Positions 1 to 6,743 of a stretch of DNA of 9,669 nucleotides are shown here, piece after piece. Position 1 is the stretch's first letter; every line of letters starts with the position of its first letter. The stretch lies in contig DASZHC010000146.1 in the NCBI GenBank assembly GCA_035938215.1, positions 1-9,669 of the forward strand, given 5' to 3'. The translations under genes were made by a program, and so were the position numbers. The stretch comes from DASZHC01 sp035938215. Its GTDB lineage: Bacteria; Verrucomicrobiota; Verrucomicrobiia; Chthoniobacterales; JAFAMB01. Under the pieces are notes generated by a model. The model was not told the DNA's origin. It was given only the letters and a program-made list of their open reading frames with translations, and did not search any database.

Positions 1-1261
1 AGAGCCATTTCGCAATGATGACCTTTTGTTGATTTCCACCGGAAAGCTCGCGCGCTGTCTGCTCAACAGATCGAAGCCGGATATCAAGTTCGTGAATCGA
101 ATGATCGGTCATTTCGCGCTCCATCTGACCACGCAAGAAACCGGCTCGTGAAATGCGCGCGAGGTCACTCAAGGTAACATTAACCCGCACAGGCATCGCA
201 AGCACAAGGCCTTCATCCTTCCTGTTTTCCGTAAGCAGACAGACTCCATTACGCACGGCGTCGATCGGGGTCCGGAATTCGACTCGGCGTCCGCTCAAAT
301 AAATCTCTCCACCGTCTCTCGGGTCTGCACCGAAAATCGCTCGAAGAACTTCGGTGCGACCCGAACCAACTAAACCGGCTACGCCAACGATCTCCCCATA
401 GTCGAGAGAAAACGACACCTCTCGAGTGCTGTTGCGGACCCGAAGCCTTTGTATTCGTAAAGCCGGCGCGCGGGCACTGGGGAATCCGACATTTGAGGTG
501 TCTGCGGCCGCTCCGATCTCACGTGTCGTTGCTTCCAGCCGTTGCCCGACCATCATTCGAACGAGTTCGGGAGCAGCTGTAGCCGCAACCGGAAAAGTGC
601 CAATCAGGCGCCCGTTTCTAAGGACGGTCACCCGGTCACACAACTCAAAGATCTCCTGGAGATGATGCGAGACATAGATCACCGCTACGCCGGAAGCACG
701 AGCCGCCCGGACGATCTCAAATAACCGCGCCACTTCCCGGGGCGTAAGCGTTGCGGTCGGTTCATCCAAAACCAGCAGCCTGCCGGTGGACGAAAGCGCC
801 TTGGCAATTTCAAGGAGCTGCTTTTGGGCGATGCCGAGGCGTTCAACCCTCGCTCCAGGATCAATATCAAGGCCGACCTTCTTAAGGAGTTCGGCAGAGC
901 GACGTTCAAGCGCCCGACGATCGAGCAGGACTCCAAATCGGCTGGGAAGCCTTTCAAACAAGAGATTTTCCGCAACCGAAAGATAGGGAAGCAGATTAAA
1001 CTCCTGGTACACCACGCGAATCCCTGCATGGAGCGCATCGAACGGAGTCCGAGGTTGATATGGAGCTCCCCGAAAGCGCATCTCCCCTTCATCAGCCAGA
1101 TGAGCGCCGCACAACACCTTGATAAGCGCGGATTTGCCGGCACCGTTCTGACCGACAAGCGCGTGAATCTCCCCGTCGGCTATCGATAGATTCACGCCGT
1201 CGAGCGCCGTCACGCCCGGGAAACGCTTTACGATCCCGTCAAGCTCAAGAATGGGCTCCAT
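1..1261 (-). CDS. CUT2-family sugar ABC transporter ATP-binding protein (RbsA-like), 3' part outside window
   Basis: ATPase that powers import of a monosaccharide through a CUT2 (ribose/galactose-type) ABC transporter at the inner membrane. I translated 420 uninterrupted codons from ATG 1261; the C-terminus lies beyond position 1. Family members are about 500 aa, so roughly 80 residues are missing. Two nucleotide-binding domains are visible. NBD1 has Walker A GQNGAGKS (37-44), a degenerate signature RLGIAQKQLLEIAKAL (141-156), Walker B LLVLDEPTATL (162-172) and H-loop His199. NBD2 has a degenerate Walker A, GLVGSGRTE (296-304, Arg for Lys), the motif TENRKDEGLVL (344-354) and a canonical LSGGNQQK (406-413). 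A degenerate second P-loop with an intact second signature is typical of RbsA/MglA/XylG proteins. The gene starts 37 nt after the binding-protein gene on the same strand, so the two are probably co-transcribed; a permease gene is expected next, outside the window. The substrate cannot be read from the ATPase. Confidence 0.95.
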   Translation of the reverse strand, partial: MEPILELDGIVKRFPGVTALDGVNLSIADGEIHALVGQNGAGKSALIKVLCGAHLADEGEMRFRGAPYQPRTPFDALHAGIRVVYQEFNLLPYLSVAENLLFERLPSRFGVLLDRRALERRSAELLKKVGLDIDPGARVERLGIAQKQLLEIAKALSSTGRLLVLDEPTATLTPREVARLFEIVRAARASGVAVIYVSHHLQEIFELCDRVTVLRNGRLIGTFPVAATAAPELVRMMVGQRLEATTREIGAAADTSNVGFPSARAPALRIQRLRVRNSTREVSFSLDYGEIVGVAGLVGSGRTEVLRAIFGADPRDGGEIYLSGRRVEFRTPIDAVRNGVCLLTENRKDEGLVLAMPVRVNVTLSDLARISRAGFLRGQMEREMTDHSIHELDIRLRSVEQTARELSGGNQQKVIIAKWL

Positions 1262-1298
1262 TCGGACCTGTCCGCGAGCAACCGCTTTTTCTCTCGGT

Positions 1299-2327
1299 TC
1301 AGGATCCCGGAGCGGTGACCAACTTGATTGGTGTTTTGATCCAGCCGCTGAGCTTCTCACCCGCGAGCGCTTTCATGGCATAGTCAATTCCGCTCGCGGC
1401 CAGCTGGCTACCAAACTGGTCCACCGTTGCGAGCAGCTTTTTCTCTTTCAACAACGGCTGTACTGCCGGGATGTTGTCGAATCCTACAACTTTGATCTTT
1501 TCGGATTTTCCAGCGGCATCGATCGCCTTCACCACGCCCAGCGCCATCGAGTCATTCGCAGCCATGACGCCCTGAATATCGGGATGTGCCGTCAGCATAC
1601 TGGAAAAAACGGAATTCGCCTCTTCGGTTTCCCAGTGTGCCGTTCGCGAATCAATCAATTCGAGTTTGCCGGCCTTAACCGCATCATTAAATCCCAGCTT
1701 CCGCTGCAGAGCGTTATCCGCTCCAGGGTTCCCCTCAACAATCACTACCTTGCCCCCCTCGCCCAAAGCCTTAGCGAGTTCATCACCGGCCATCTTGGCT
1801 CCGGCTCGGTTATCCGGACCGACGAACGCGAGCGAGATCCCAGCCTGTTTCTTCGCTTGTTCGTCAAGCGCCACATCAATATTGATGACAACAATTCCCG
1901 CCTTGATGGCACGGGCAAGCGGTGCAACCAATGCACGCGAATCGGCAGGCGCAATGACGATCGCATCGACTTTCTTTGTAATGAAGTTTTCAACGGCATT
2001 TACCTGAGTGTCTATATCGGTCTCGGAATGCATCCCGACTGGAAGGAGCGTGAGATCACCACGTTGTGCGACATGCTTTATCGCTCCCTCCTGCATATCC
2101 TTAAAGAATTCATTTGCCAGCGACTTCATGACCAGAGCGACCACCGGCTTTTTGGCGTCAGCAGCCACGCCGGATCGAATGCCGGGAACCGGAAGGACGG
2201 AGACGAAGAGTGCCGTGACACAGGCCTTCTGAAAGACCTTTGCAGCCGTTCTTCTGGAGGGTCCATGTGAACCGAGACAATGTTGTGTGGACCGGGACGA
2301 ACGTTTTTGAAGGGAGATGAAATTCAT
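1299..2327 (-). CDS. Periplasmic sugar-binding protein of a CUT2 ABC importer (RbsB-like, Peripla_BP_4 type)
   Basis: Solute receptor that captures a sugar in the periplasm and delivers it to the ABC importer whose ATPase follows. From ATG 2327 it is 342 aa. Residues 1-56 form a long export signal, with basic stretches, a hydrophobic core around ACVTALFVSVLPV and likely cleavage near GVAA|DAKK. The mature part has the ribose-binding fold pattern: VVALVMKSLANEFF at the first strand, VDAIVIAPADSRAL, AGIVVINIDV, VVIVEGNPGADNA, a conserved MAANDSMALGVVKA and KVVGFDNIPAVQPLL. The frame stays open to TTG 2429, but that codon lies inside the operator and the promoter sits just upstream, so transcription would start at about that codon; the extra 34 residues also look nothing like a signal peptide. 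I therefore chose ATG 2327, although it has no clear Shine-Dalgarno sequence. The sugar is unknown; ribose, other pentoses or polyols are all possible. Confidence 0.93.
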   Translation of the reverse strand: MNFISLQKRSSRSTQHCLGSHGPSRRTAAKVFQKACVTALFVSVLPVPGIRSGVAADAKKPVVALVMKSLANEFFKDMQEGAIKHVAQRGDLTLLPVGMHSETDIDTQVNAVENFITKKVDAIVIAPADSRALVAPLARAIKAGIVVINIDVALDEQAKKQAGISLAFVGPDNRAGAKMAGDELAKALGEGGKVVIVEGNPGADNALQRKLGFNDAVKAGKLELIDSRTAHWETEEANSVFSSMLTAHPDIQGVMAANDSMALGVVKAIDAAGKSEKIKVVGFDNIPAVQPLLKEKKLLATVDQFGSQLAASGIDYAMKALAGEKLSGWIKTPIKLVTAPGS

Positions 2328-2425
2328 GGTTTGGGGGGGAAGAACTCCGCTGCGTTGAAAGACATCAGTACAGAGGGTTTCGTTCCAGAGGGATAAGAGT
2401 TGAATTAGTCGGATGCGCCACCTGC

Positions 2426-2437
2426 GCAAACGTTTGC
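2426..2437. promoter_or_regulatory. Probable LacI-family operator GCAAACGTTTGC
   Basis: This is a perfect 12-bp palindrome with the central CG and AAACGTTT core seen in operators of LacI-family repressors such as PurR and RbsR. It begins three bases downstream of the predicted -10 (2441-2446) of the sugar-importer promoter and so covers the expected transcription start, a classic position for repression. No regulator gene lies in the window. The palindrome is observed; the regulator class is inferred from the motif and from its place ahead of a sugar-binding protein gene. Confidence 0.7.
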
Positions 2438-2440
2438 CAG

Positions 2441-2469
2441 AATTTAAAAGTTTGTCCCGCCCCGGTCAA
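2441..2469 (-). promoter_or_regulatory. Predicted sigma70-type promoter of the sugar ABC operon
   Basis: On the minus strand, TTGACC (2469-2464) is followed after exactly 17 nt by TAAATT (2446-2441). Transcription should start near 2434, inside the palindromic operator, giving a leader of about 105 nt before ATG 2327. The spacing is ideal and the -35 matches 5 of 6 bases, while the -10 matches 4 of 6. A 10-bp palindrome CGCCATGGCG lies just upstream at 2483-2492 and could be a second protein site, though it is short. Confidence 0.6.
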
Positions 2470-2588
2470 GCCCCATTGTCGCCGCCATGGCGCGGCAACG
2501 CGTAACGATCGTCCTGCCCCGTTTGGAAGTCACGAGATCAGGATGAGCAAGATTTTTTCGACCAAGCATCATTAAACACACGACTAAC

Positions 2589-2615
2589 TTGACCCGTTGC
2601 CAGGATTGATAATAG
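2589..2615 (+). promoter_or_regulatory. Possible promoter of the phospholipid operon
   Basis: TTGACC (2589-2594) and TAATAG (2610-2615) are separated by 15 nt, shorter than the preferred 17. If used, transcription would begin about 2621, only some 10 nt before GTG 2631, giving a nearly leaderless message. That would fit the lack of a good Shine-Dalgarno sequence there. The elements are visible; their use is a guess. Confidence 0.35.
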
Positions 2616-2630
2616 AGCTATGGCACGCTC

Positions 2631-3323
2631 GTGCAGAATCTAACAGACCCCTCTCCGGACGCTCGTCCCGGCCAGGACGATAGGGCTTTGGATCGGCGTC
2701 CAATCAAGACCCGCTCGGCGCGATTGGTCCAGACGCTTGCGCTAGTACTCACCCGCCTGGGTGTAAGCCCGAATCAAGTCTCGGTCCTGAGCGTGGTCTC
2801 CGCTTCGACCGGCGCCGCTTTGCTCGTCTGGGAAGCACTTGGCGCAACAACCCCGTGGCCGCTGATAGGCACTGCGGCATGCATCCAATTGCGGTTGCTT
2901 GCCAATCTGGTCGACGGGTTGATCGCGGTCGAAGGTGGCCGCCAGACGAAGATCGGAGAATTGTTTAATGAATTTCCAGATCGAATCGCCGACGTATTGT
3001 TGTTGGCCGCAGCCGGATACGCCGCGCACCATGGCGAGTTCGGAGTCGCTATCGGATGGATCGCAGCCGTCCTCGCCGTAGGCACGGCGTATATAAGGGC
3101 GTTTGGCGCACGCCGTGGATATCCGCAGGACTTTTGCGGACCGCAGGCGAAGCAGCAACGCATGTTTCTCCTGACACTTGCCTGTTTACTCGGTGCGGGT
3201 GAAAAATCGCTGCAGATGCCGCCTCAATCCATTTTCGCTTTCCTCATCATCATAGGTCTCGGGACCCTGATAACCTGTATGCGCAGGACAAGCCGGCTTG
3301 CTCGACAGTTGAAAGTCACATGA
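2631..3323 (+). CDS. Atypical CDP-alcohol phosphatidyltransferase family membrane protein
   Basis: Integral membrane enzyme that would transfer the phosphatidyl group of CDP-diacylglycerol to an alcohol, releasing CMP. It is 230 aa from GTG 2631; an in-frame TAG at 2613 blocks longer forms and no strong ribosome site is visible. N-terminal GVSPNQVSVLS (44-54) resembles the family's first helix. The catalytic motif, usually DxxDGxxARx8GxxxDxxxD, reads NLVDGLIAV (92-100), then G109, N113 and D117, with a further D121. The first and third Asp are thus Asn, and AR is AV. Hydrophobic helices lie around 55-70, 120-132, 138-155, 177-190 and 200-215, and a GPQAKQQRM segment (170-178) is also family-like. 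From memory, homologues in similar lipid operons share the NxxDG...ELxNExPDR form, so this looks like a conserved subfamily rather than decay. Its stop overlaps the acyltransferase start by 4 nt. The acceptor alcohol is unknown. Confidence 0.85.
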   Translation: MQNLTDPSPDARPGQDDRALDRRPIKTRSARLVQTLALVLTRLGVSPNQVSVLSVVSASTGAALLVWEALGATTPWPLIGTAACIQLRLLANLVDGLIAVEGGRQTKIGELFNEFPDRIADVLLLAAAGYAAHHGEFGVAIGWIAAVLAVGTAYIRAFGARRGYPQDFCGPQAKQQRMFLLTLACLLGAGEKSLQMPPQSIFAFLIIIGLGTLITCMRRTSRLARQLKVT

Positions 3324-3922
3324 TCGCGGAGCTGTTGGCAAAAAGTATACGGCTCTTCTCTGGAGTTCAGGCGCGATGGATCGGCTGCAGGCCGGACTCC
3401 ACGCAGCGCGTTTATTTTGCCAATCACACGAGCAATCTGGATTTCCTGGTGCTTTGGTCGATTTTGCCCCGAGAGGCTCGCCGGACCGTTCGCCCGGTTG
3501 CCGCTAGTGACTACTGGCAGAAGGGGCGCATTCGTTTTTTCCTGGCGAACTTCGTATTTCGAGGGGTCCTGATCGAACGACAAAAAGTCACGCGCTCGAA
3601 CAATCCGCTTACCGCACTTGTCGCTATCCTGAAGGCTGGCGAATCGCTGATCATCTTTCCGGAAGGGGGACGGACGACCGATCCGGAGATGAAGCCGTTC
3701 AAAAGCGGTCTTTATTATCTTGGCCGGGCTATGCCAACGGTTGACCTCGTGCCGGTGTATATTGACAATGCGAGCCGTATTCTCCCTAAAGGCGAATTTT
3801 TGCCAATCCCGCTGCTCTGCTCGGTTATTGTCGGAAAACCAATCCGAGTCCAACCGGCGGAATCTAAAAATGCCTTTCTTATCCGAGCACGCACAGCTGT
3901 CGAGAACTGTTCGCGTACGTGA
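3320..3922 (+). CDS. plsC: Lysophospholipid acyltransferase, PlsC/LPLAT family
   Basis: Membrane-associated acyltransferase expected to acylate 1-acyl-glycerol-3-phosphate to phosphatidic acid, the substrate of the CdsA protein encoded next. At 200 aa it is a compact member. The catalytic HX4D box is NHTSNLD (His36, Asp41). Block II is RGVLIER (81-87), block III, which binds the glycerol phosphate, is FPEGGRTT (113-120), and block IV is VDLVPVYIDN (141-150). No long N-terminal membrane anchor is evident, only a short amphipathic start. ATG 3320 overlaps the preceding TGA as ATGA, and the gene's own TGA overlaps the next start as GTGA, so translation is probably coupled through all three genes. 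A lysolipid other than lysophosphatidate is possible. Confidence 0.9.
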   Translation: MIAELLAKSIRLFSGVQARWIGCRPDSTQRVYFANHTSNLDFLVLWSILPREARRTVRPVAASDYWQKGRIRFFLANFVFRGVLIERQKVTRSNNPLTALVAILKAGESLIIFPEGGRTTDPEMKPFKSGLYYLGRAMPTVDLVPVYIDNASRILPKGEFLPIPLLCSVIVGKPIRVQPAESKNAFLIRARTAVENCSRT

Positions 3923-4869
3923 CCATGCATGGCCTCGATTTCAGGTTGAGGGCAATGGTTGGGGGCGTATTCGCCCTTTTGATAGTCGCGTCGATCATCG
4001 GTCATATCCTCAAGTTGCGGACCAAGAGCGATAAGGGGCGGGAGGTTGTCCAAAACCTCAATGCGCGTATTCGCGCGTGGTGGGTGATGGCAATCATCTT
4101 CTTCGTCGCAATCGCCATCGGCAGAATCGCATCCCTTCTGCTCTTTGCAGCCGTTTCATTTCTGGCGTTGCGGGAATACATAACCCTGACGCCGACGCAA
4201 CGTGGGGATCACCGCGCGCTTTTCTGGGCGTTCTTCGTGATCACGCCTTTGCAATACTTATTGATCGGAATTCGCTGGTACGGTTTGTTCAGCATTTTCA
4301 TCCCGGTGTATGCCTATTTGCTTGTTCCGATCCGCAACGTGATCGCGGGGGATTGCAGGGAATTCCTGGCCAGAACATCCAAAATTCAGTGGGGCCTGAT
4401 GGTATGCGTTTATTTCGTCAGCTATGCGCCTGCGCTCCTGAGCCTCAAGATTCAAGGGTACCAGGGAGAGAGCGGGGAACTTCTCTTCTTCCTGGTCGCC
4501 GTCGTCCAGTTCAGTGACGTCCTACAATACGTTTTCGGAAAGTGTTTTGGTCGTCATCCCATCGCGCCTGAGGTAAGTCCCAACAAAACTGTGGAAGGTT
4601 TTGTGGGGGGCTTATCAAGCGCAGTCCTCGTCGGAACTTTGCTCTGGTGGATCACGCCGTTTACTCCTTGGCAAGCAGCTAACATGTCGCTGATTATTGC
4701 TTTGATGGGTTTTTGGGGAGGGTTGGTCATGTCGGCTATCAAGCGCGACCGTGGAGTGAAAGATTACGGCACAAGCATCCCAGGACACGGCGGGATCATG
4801 GATCGAATTGATTCTCTCTGTTTCGCCGCCCCCATATTTTTTCATCTGACCCGTTATTACTTCACCTGA
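3919..4869 (+). CDS. cdsA: Phosphatidate cytidylyltransferase (CDP-diacylglycerol synthase)
   Basis: Inner-membrane enzyme: phosphatidate + CTP gives CDP-diacylglycerol + PPi. It is 316 aa from GTG 3919 (GTGA overlap with plsC; ATG 3925 is an alternative). The E. coli protein is about 285 aa, and the excess is a longer N-terminus. Many hydrophobic helices run from residue 12 to the end. The conserved cytoplasmic face appears as VQFSDVLQYVFGKCFGR (196-212) and SPNKTVEGFVGG (220-231). The C-terminal CDS signature is complete: SAIKRDRGVKDYGTSIPGHG (272-291) followed by GIMDRID, with the metal-binding Asp residues. Its product is the donor substrate of the CDP-alcohol transferase at the head of the operon, so the three genes form a short route from lysophosphatidate to a phospholipid. 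It ends 18 bp from the convergent mutase gene, with no obvious terminator hairpin between. Confidence 0.95.
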   Translation: MTMHGLDFRLRAMVGGVFALLIVASIIGHILKLRTKSDKGREVVQNLNARIRAWWVMAIIFFVAIAIGRIASLLLFAAVSFLALREYITLTPTQRGDHRALFWAFFVITPLQYLLIGIRWYGLFSIFIPVYAYLLVPIRNVIAGDCREFLARTSKIQWGLMVCVYFVSYAPALLSLKIQGYQGESGELLFFLVAVVQFSDVLQYVFGKCFGRHPIAPEVSPNKTVEGFVGGLSSAVLVGTLLWWITPFTPWQAANMSLIIALMGFWGGLVMSAIKRDRGVKDYGTSIPGHGGIMDRIDSLCFAAPIFFHLTRYYFT

Positions 4870-4887
4870 GACTGCGGATTGCCCCAA

Positions 4888-6693
4888 TCAAACCATAGGG
4901 CGAAATTTTCCGACGAGGTCGCAGAGCCGTTCGGTGATCTGGCCAAGCGAACAATGCTCGATTGTTTTGACCAATTCTTCAAAAACGTTCTCGTCGCTTT
5001 CAACGACTTTGGATAGCCGGTCGAGGCAGCGTTCGGATTCACCGGCATGGCGTCGTTCAAAGTCATCTAATCGTTCGCGCTGGCGTTGTTTCTTTTCACG
5101 CGAGGTACGGATCATAGGCACTTCCGGCCAGGATTCATCCGGATCAGCGTAGCGATTGAGCCCAATCAAGGGTCGAATTCCTCCATAGATCTGGCGCTCC
5201 AGGATATGGCTTGACGCCTGAATCTGGCTTCGCTGATAGCGACGCTCAACAGCCCCGACGACCCCGCCCTGTTCATCAATATTACGAAATTCCTCAAGAA
5301 TCGCATCTTCCATCGCATTGCCGACGATTTTCATTCCCGGCGATCCCGAGAGCGTATTCATCATGTGCTTGAACAGTCCGCTTTCCTCCAGAACGATTGA
5401 CTGGGCATGCGCTGCGTATCTCGCGTATTCCTCACTGGGGGTGGTAAACGGTTCGTCGGCTGAATTGCTGTGGCAGGAATTCGTCGCGTTCATGCACGCC
5501 AGCACTATTTCGACCGCAGTACGCGTAAGATTGTTGCGCCAATCTGCCGCAATCAGCGAACGACCGCTCGTTTGTGTGTGAAGTTTGAATAGTTGGGCTC
5601 GCCTGTCCGCGCCAAATACATCTCGCATTCCAATTGCCCAGATCTTGCGACAAACCCGGGCAAGGGCCAGATATTCGATGTCCAAACCGCAATCCAGGAA
5701 AAAGGAGAGCCGGGGCCCGAAGACGTTCACATCCATTCCCCGACTGTGAAAATACTCCACGTACGCAAAACCGTTTGAGAGGGTGTACGCCCCTTGCTGC
5801 ACCGGGGTTGCGCCGGCCTCCGCAATGTGGTACCCGCTGATCGATATCGGGTACCAACGCGGCATCTTTTTCGAGCAGAAATCCACCATATCCGCCAGGA
5901 ACCGCAACGACGCATCGATCGGAAATATCAATTCGTTTTGCGCTTGAATTTCTTTCAAGACATCAGCCTGAATTGTACCCCGCAGCTTAGGCATGACATC
6001 TGGACCGAAGCGGCGCTTCCCCGCCCCAATGTACATCGCAAGAAGAATCGGAGCTGGACCGGAAATTGTCATCGAGACCGAAACATTGGGCTGATCCAGA
6101 TCAAATCCCGCATATAGGCGCTCCATGTCTTCAAGCGTATCGATCGATACACCCCCCTCCCCGATTTTCCCCAGAACCCCATCCGCTGCCGATCCGGTCC
6201 CGTACAATGTGGGACCGTCGAATGCCGTGCTTAGACGCTTGTTTCGCTGATTCCGCGATAAGTAATGAAATCTTTCGTTTGTGTCTTCCGCCAACCCCAA
6301 GCCTGCGAAAAGTCGCGTTGGCTCCTCCGAGATTGGATCCGGCTTATTCGTTACCTCGCCATTCGGCGCCGGCGCTGCAGGTTCCAGATATTGCTCGGCG
6401 TACGCCGACGTGAGGAAAGGAAATTCACCGGGCAGGCCCTCTTCGAGAAGAAAACGGGCAATTTCGCCAGCGTCATCCATTTCGGGCAGTGCAAGGCGCG
6501 GCAGTCTCAGACCTGTGGGCGTCACCGTGGTTCCGATCCGCTCTTTTACCTCACGCCACCTTGCGAGGAGCTCCTGCCCCACTCGCTGATCGCTGCGAGC
6601 GGTTCGAACCTTGGCTGCCACGAGCTTTCGATAATCTTCGACCGCGCTGACAATTTGTCTCAGTGAACTCATAAGTCGATCCGATTTCCTCAC
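4888..6693 (-). CDS. Acyl-CoA mutase large subunit, equivalent to the C-terminal mutase part of IcmF (isobutyryl-CoA mutase type)
   Basis: Substrate-binding TIM-barrel subunit of an adenosylcobalamin-dependent acyl-CoA mutase; it lacks its own B12 domain. It is 601 aa from GTG 6693 (GAGAG lies 9 nt upstream; ATG 6672 is an alternative). Residues 1-90 match the IcmF linker, ending LPGEFPF (87-93). Then come FAGLGLAEDTNERFHYLS (129-146), RLSTAFDGPTLYG (153-165), SVSMTISGPAP (205-215), GTIQADVLKEIQAQN (239-253), SISGYHIAEAGATP (284-297) and QTSGRSL (374-380). The tail (530-601) is charged and ends in the IcmF-like NVFEELVKTIE...SLGQITERL pattern. His289 corresponds to the catalytic His244 of Propionibacterium methylmalonyl-CoA mutase, and Gln252 occupies the Arg207 position (same spacing of 37). 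Loss of that Arg argues against methylmalonyl-CoA and for isobutyryl-CoA or a similar acyl-CoA. The cofactor partner is presumably the B12-GTPase protein encoded upstream. Confidence 0.92.
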   Translation of the reverse strand: MRKSDRLMSSLRQIVSAVEDYRKLVAAKVRTARSDQRVGQELLARWREVKERIGTTVTPTGLRLPRLALPEMDDAGEIARFLLEEGLPGEFPFLTSAYAEQYLEPAAPAPNGEVTNKPDPISEEPTRLFAGLGLAEDTNERFHYLSRNQRNKRLSTAFDGPTLYGTGSAADGVLGKIGEGGVSIDTLEDMERLYAGFDLDQPNVSVSMTISGPAPILLAMYIGAGKRRFGPDVMPKLRGTIQADVLKEIQAQNELIFPIDASLRFLADMVDFCSKKMPRWYPISISGYHIAEAGATPVQQGAYTLSNGFAYVEYFHSRGMDVNVFGPRLSFFLDCGLDIEYLALARVCRKIWAIGMRDVFGADRRAQLFKLHTQTSGRSLIAADWRNNLTRTAVEIVLACMNATNSCHSNSADEPFTTPSEEYARYAAHAQSIVLEESGLFKHMMNTLSGSPGMKIVGNAMEDAILEEFRNIDEQGGVVGAVERRYQRSQIQASSHILERQIYGGIRPLIGLNRYADPDESWPEVPMIRTSREKKQRQRERLDDFERRHAGESERCLDRLSKVVESDENVFEELVKTIEHCSLGQITERLCDLVGKFRPMV

Positions 6694-6743
6694 GAAGATT
6701 AACTCTCTTCGGCTGTTACGCGACAGGGACTTTCACCCACTGT
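6693..6743 (-). promoter_or_regulatory. Hairpins at the mutase translation start; possible structured leader RNA
   Basis: On the minus strand the leader reads ACAGTGGGTGAAAGTCCCTG then TCGCGTAACAGCCGAAGAG. One hairpin pairs ACAGGG (6723-6728) with CCC and CTGT (6736-6743, one bulged A) around loop TGAAAGT. A second pairs CGAAGA (6706-6711 region) with TCTTCG (6693-6698), a perfect 6-bp stem whose last base is the G of the GTG start, so it could mask initiation. CCCA 6736-6739 can alternatively pair with TGGG 6747-6750, excluding the first stem. The GGGTGAAAGTCCC block recalls conserved parts of both cobalamin riboswitches and group II intron RNAs, but no full match to either is present. Confidence 0.35.

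Noticed and set aside
1251..2270. Long open frame (339 codons) on the plus strand
   Set aside because: It lies antisense to the sugar-binding protein gene, whose minus-strand frame has a full family pattern and signal peptide. The plus-strand product has no recognisable domain.
2328..2429. Longer N-terminus of the sugar-binding protein from TTG 2429
   Set aside because: The TTG lies inside the LacI-type operator, at about the predicted transcription start, and the extra residues are not signal-like.
3224..3853. Minus-strand frame of 209 codons
   Set aside because: It is antisense to plsC and the 3' end of the CDP-alcohol transferase gene, both of which have clear catalytic motifs. No domain is visible in it.
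4870..4887. Bidirectional terminator between cdsA and the mutase gene
   Set aside because: The 18-bp gap has no inverted repeat or T-run; no terminator can be supported.
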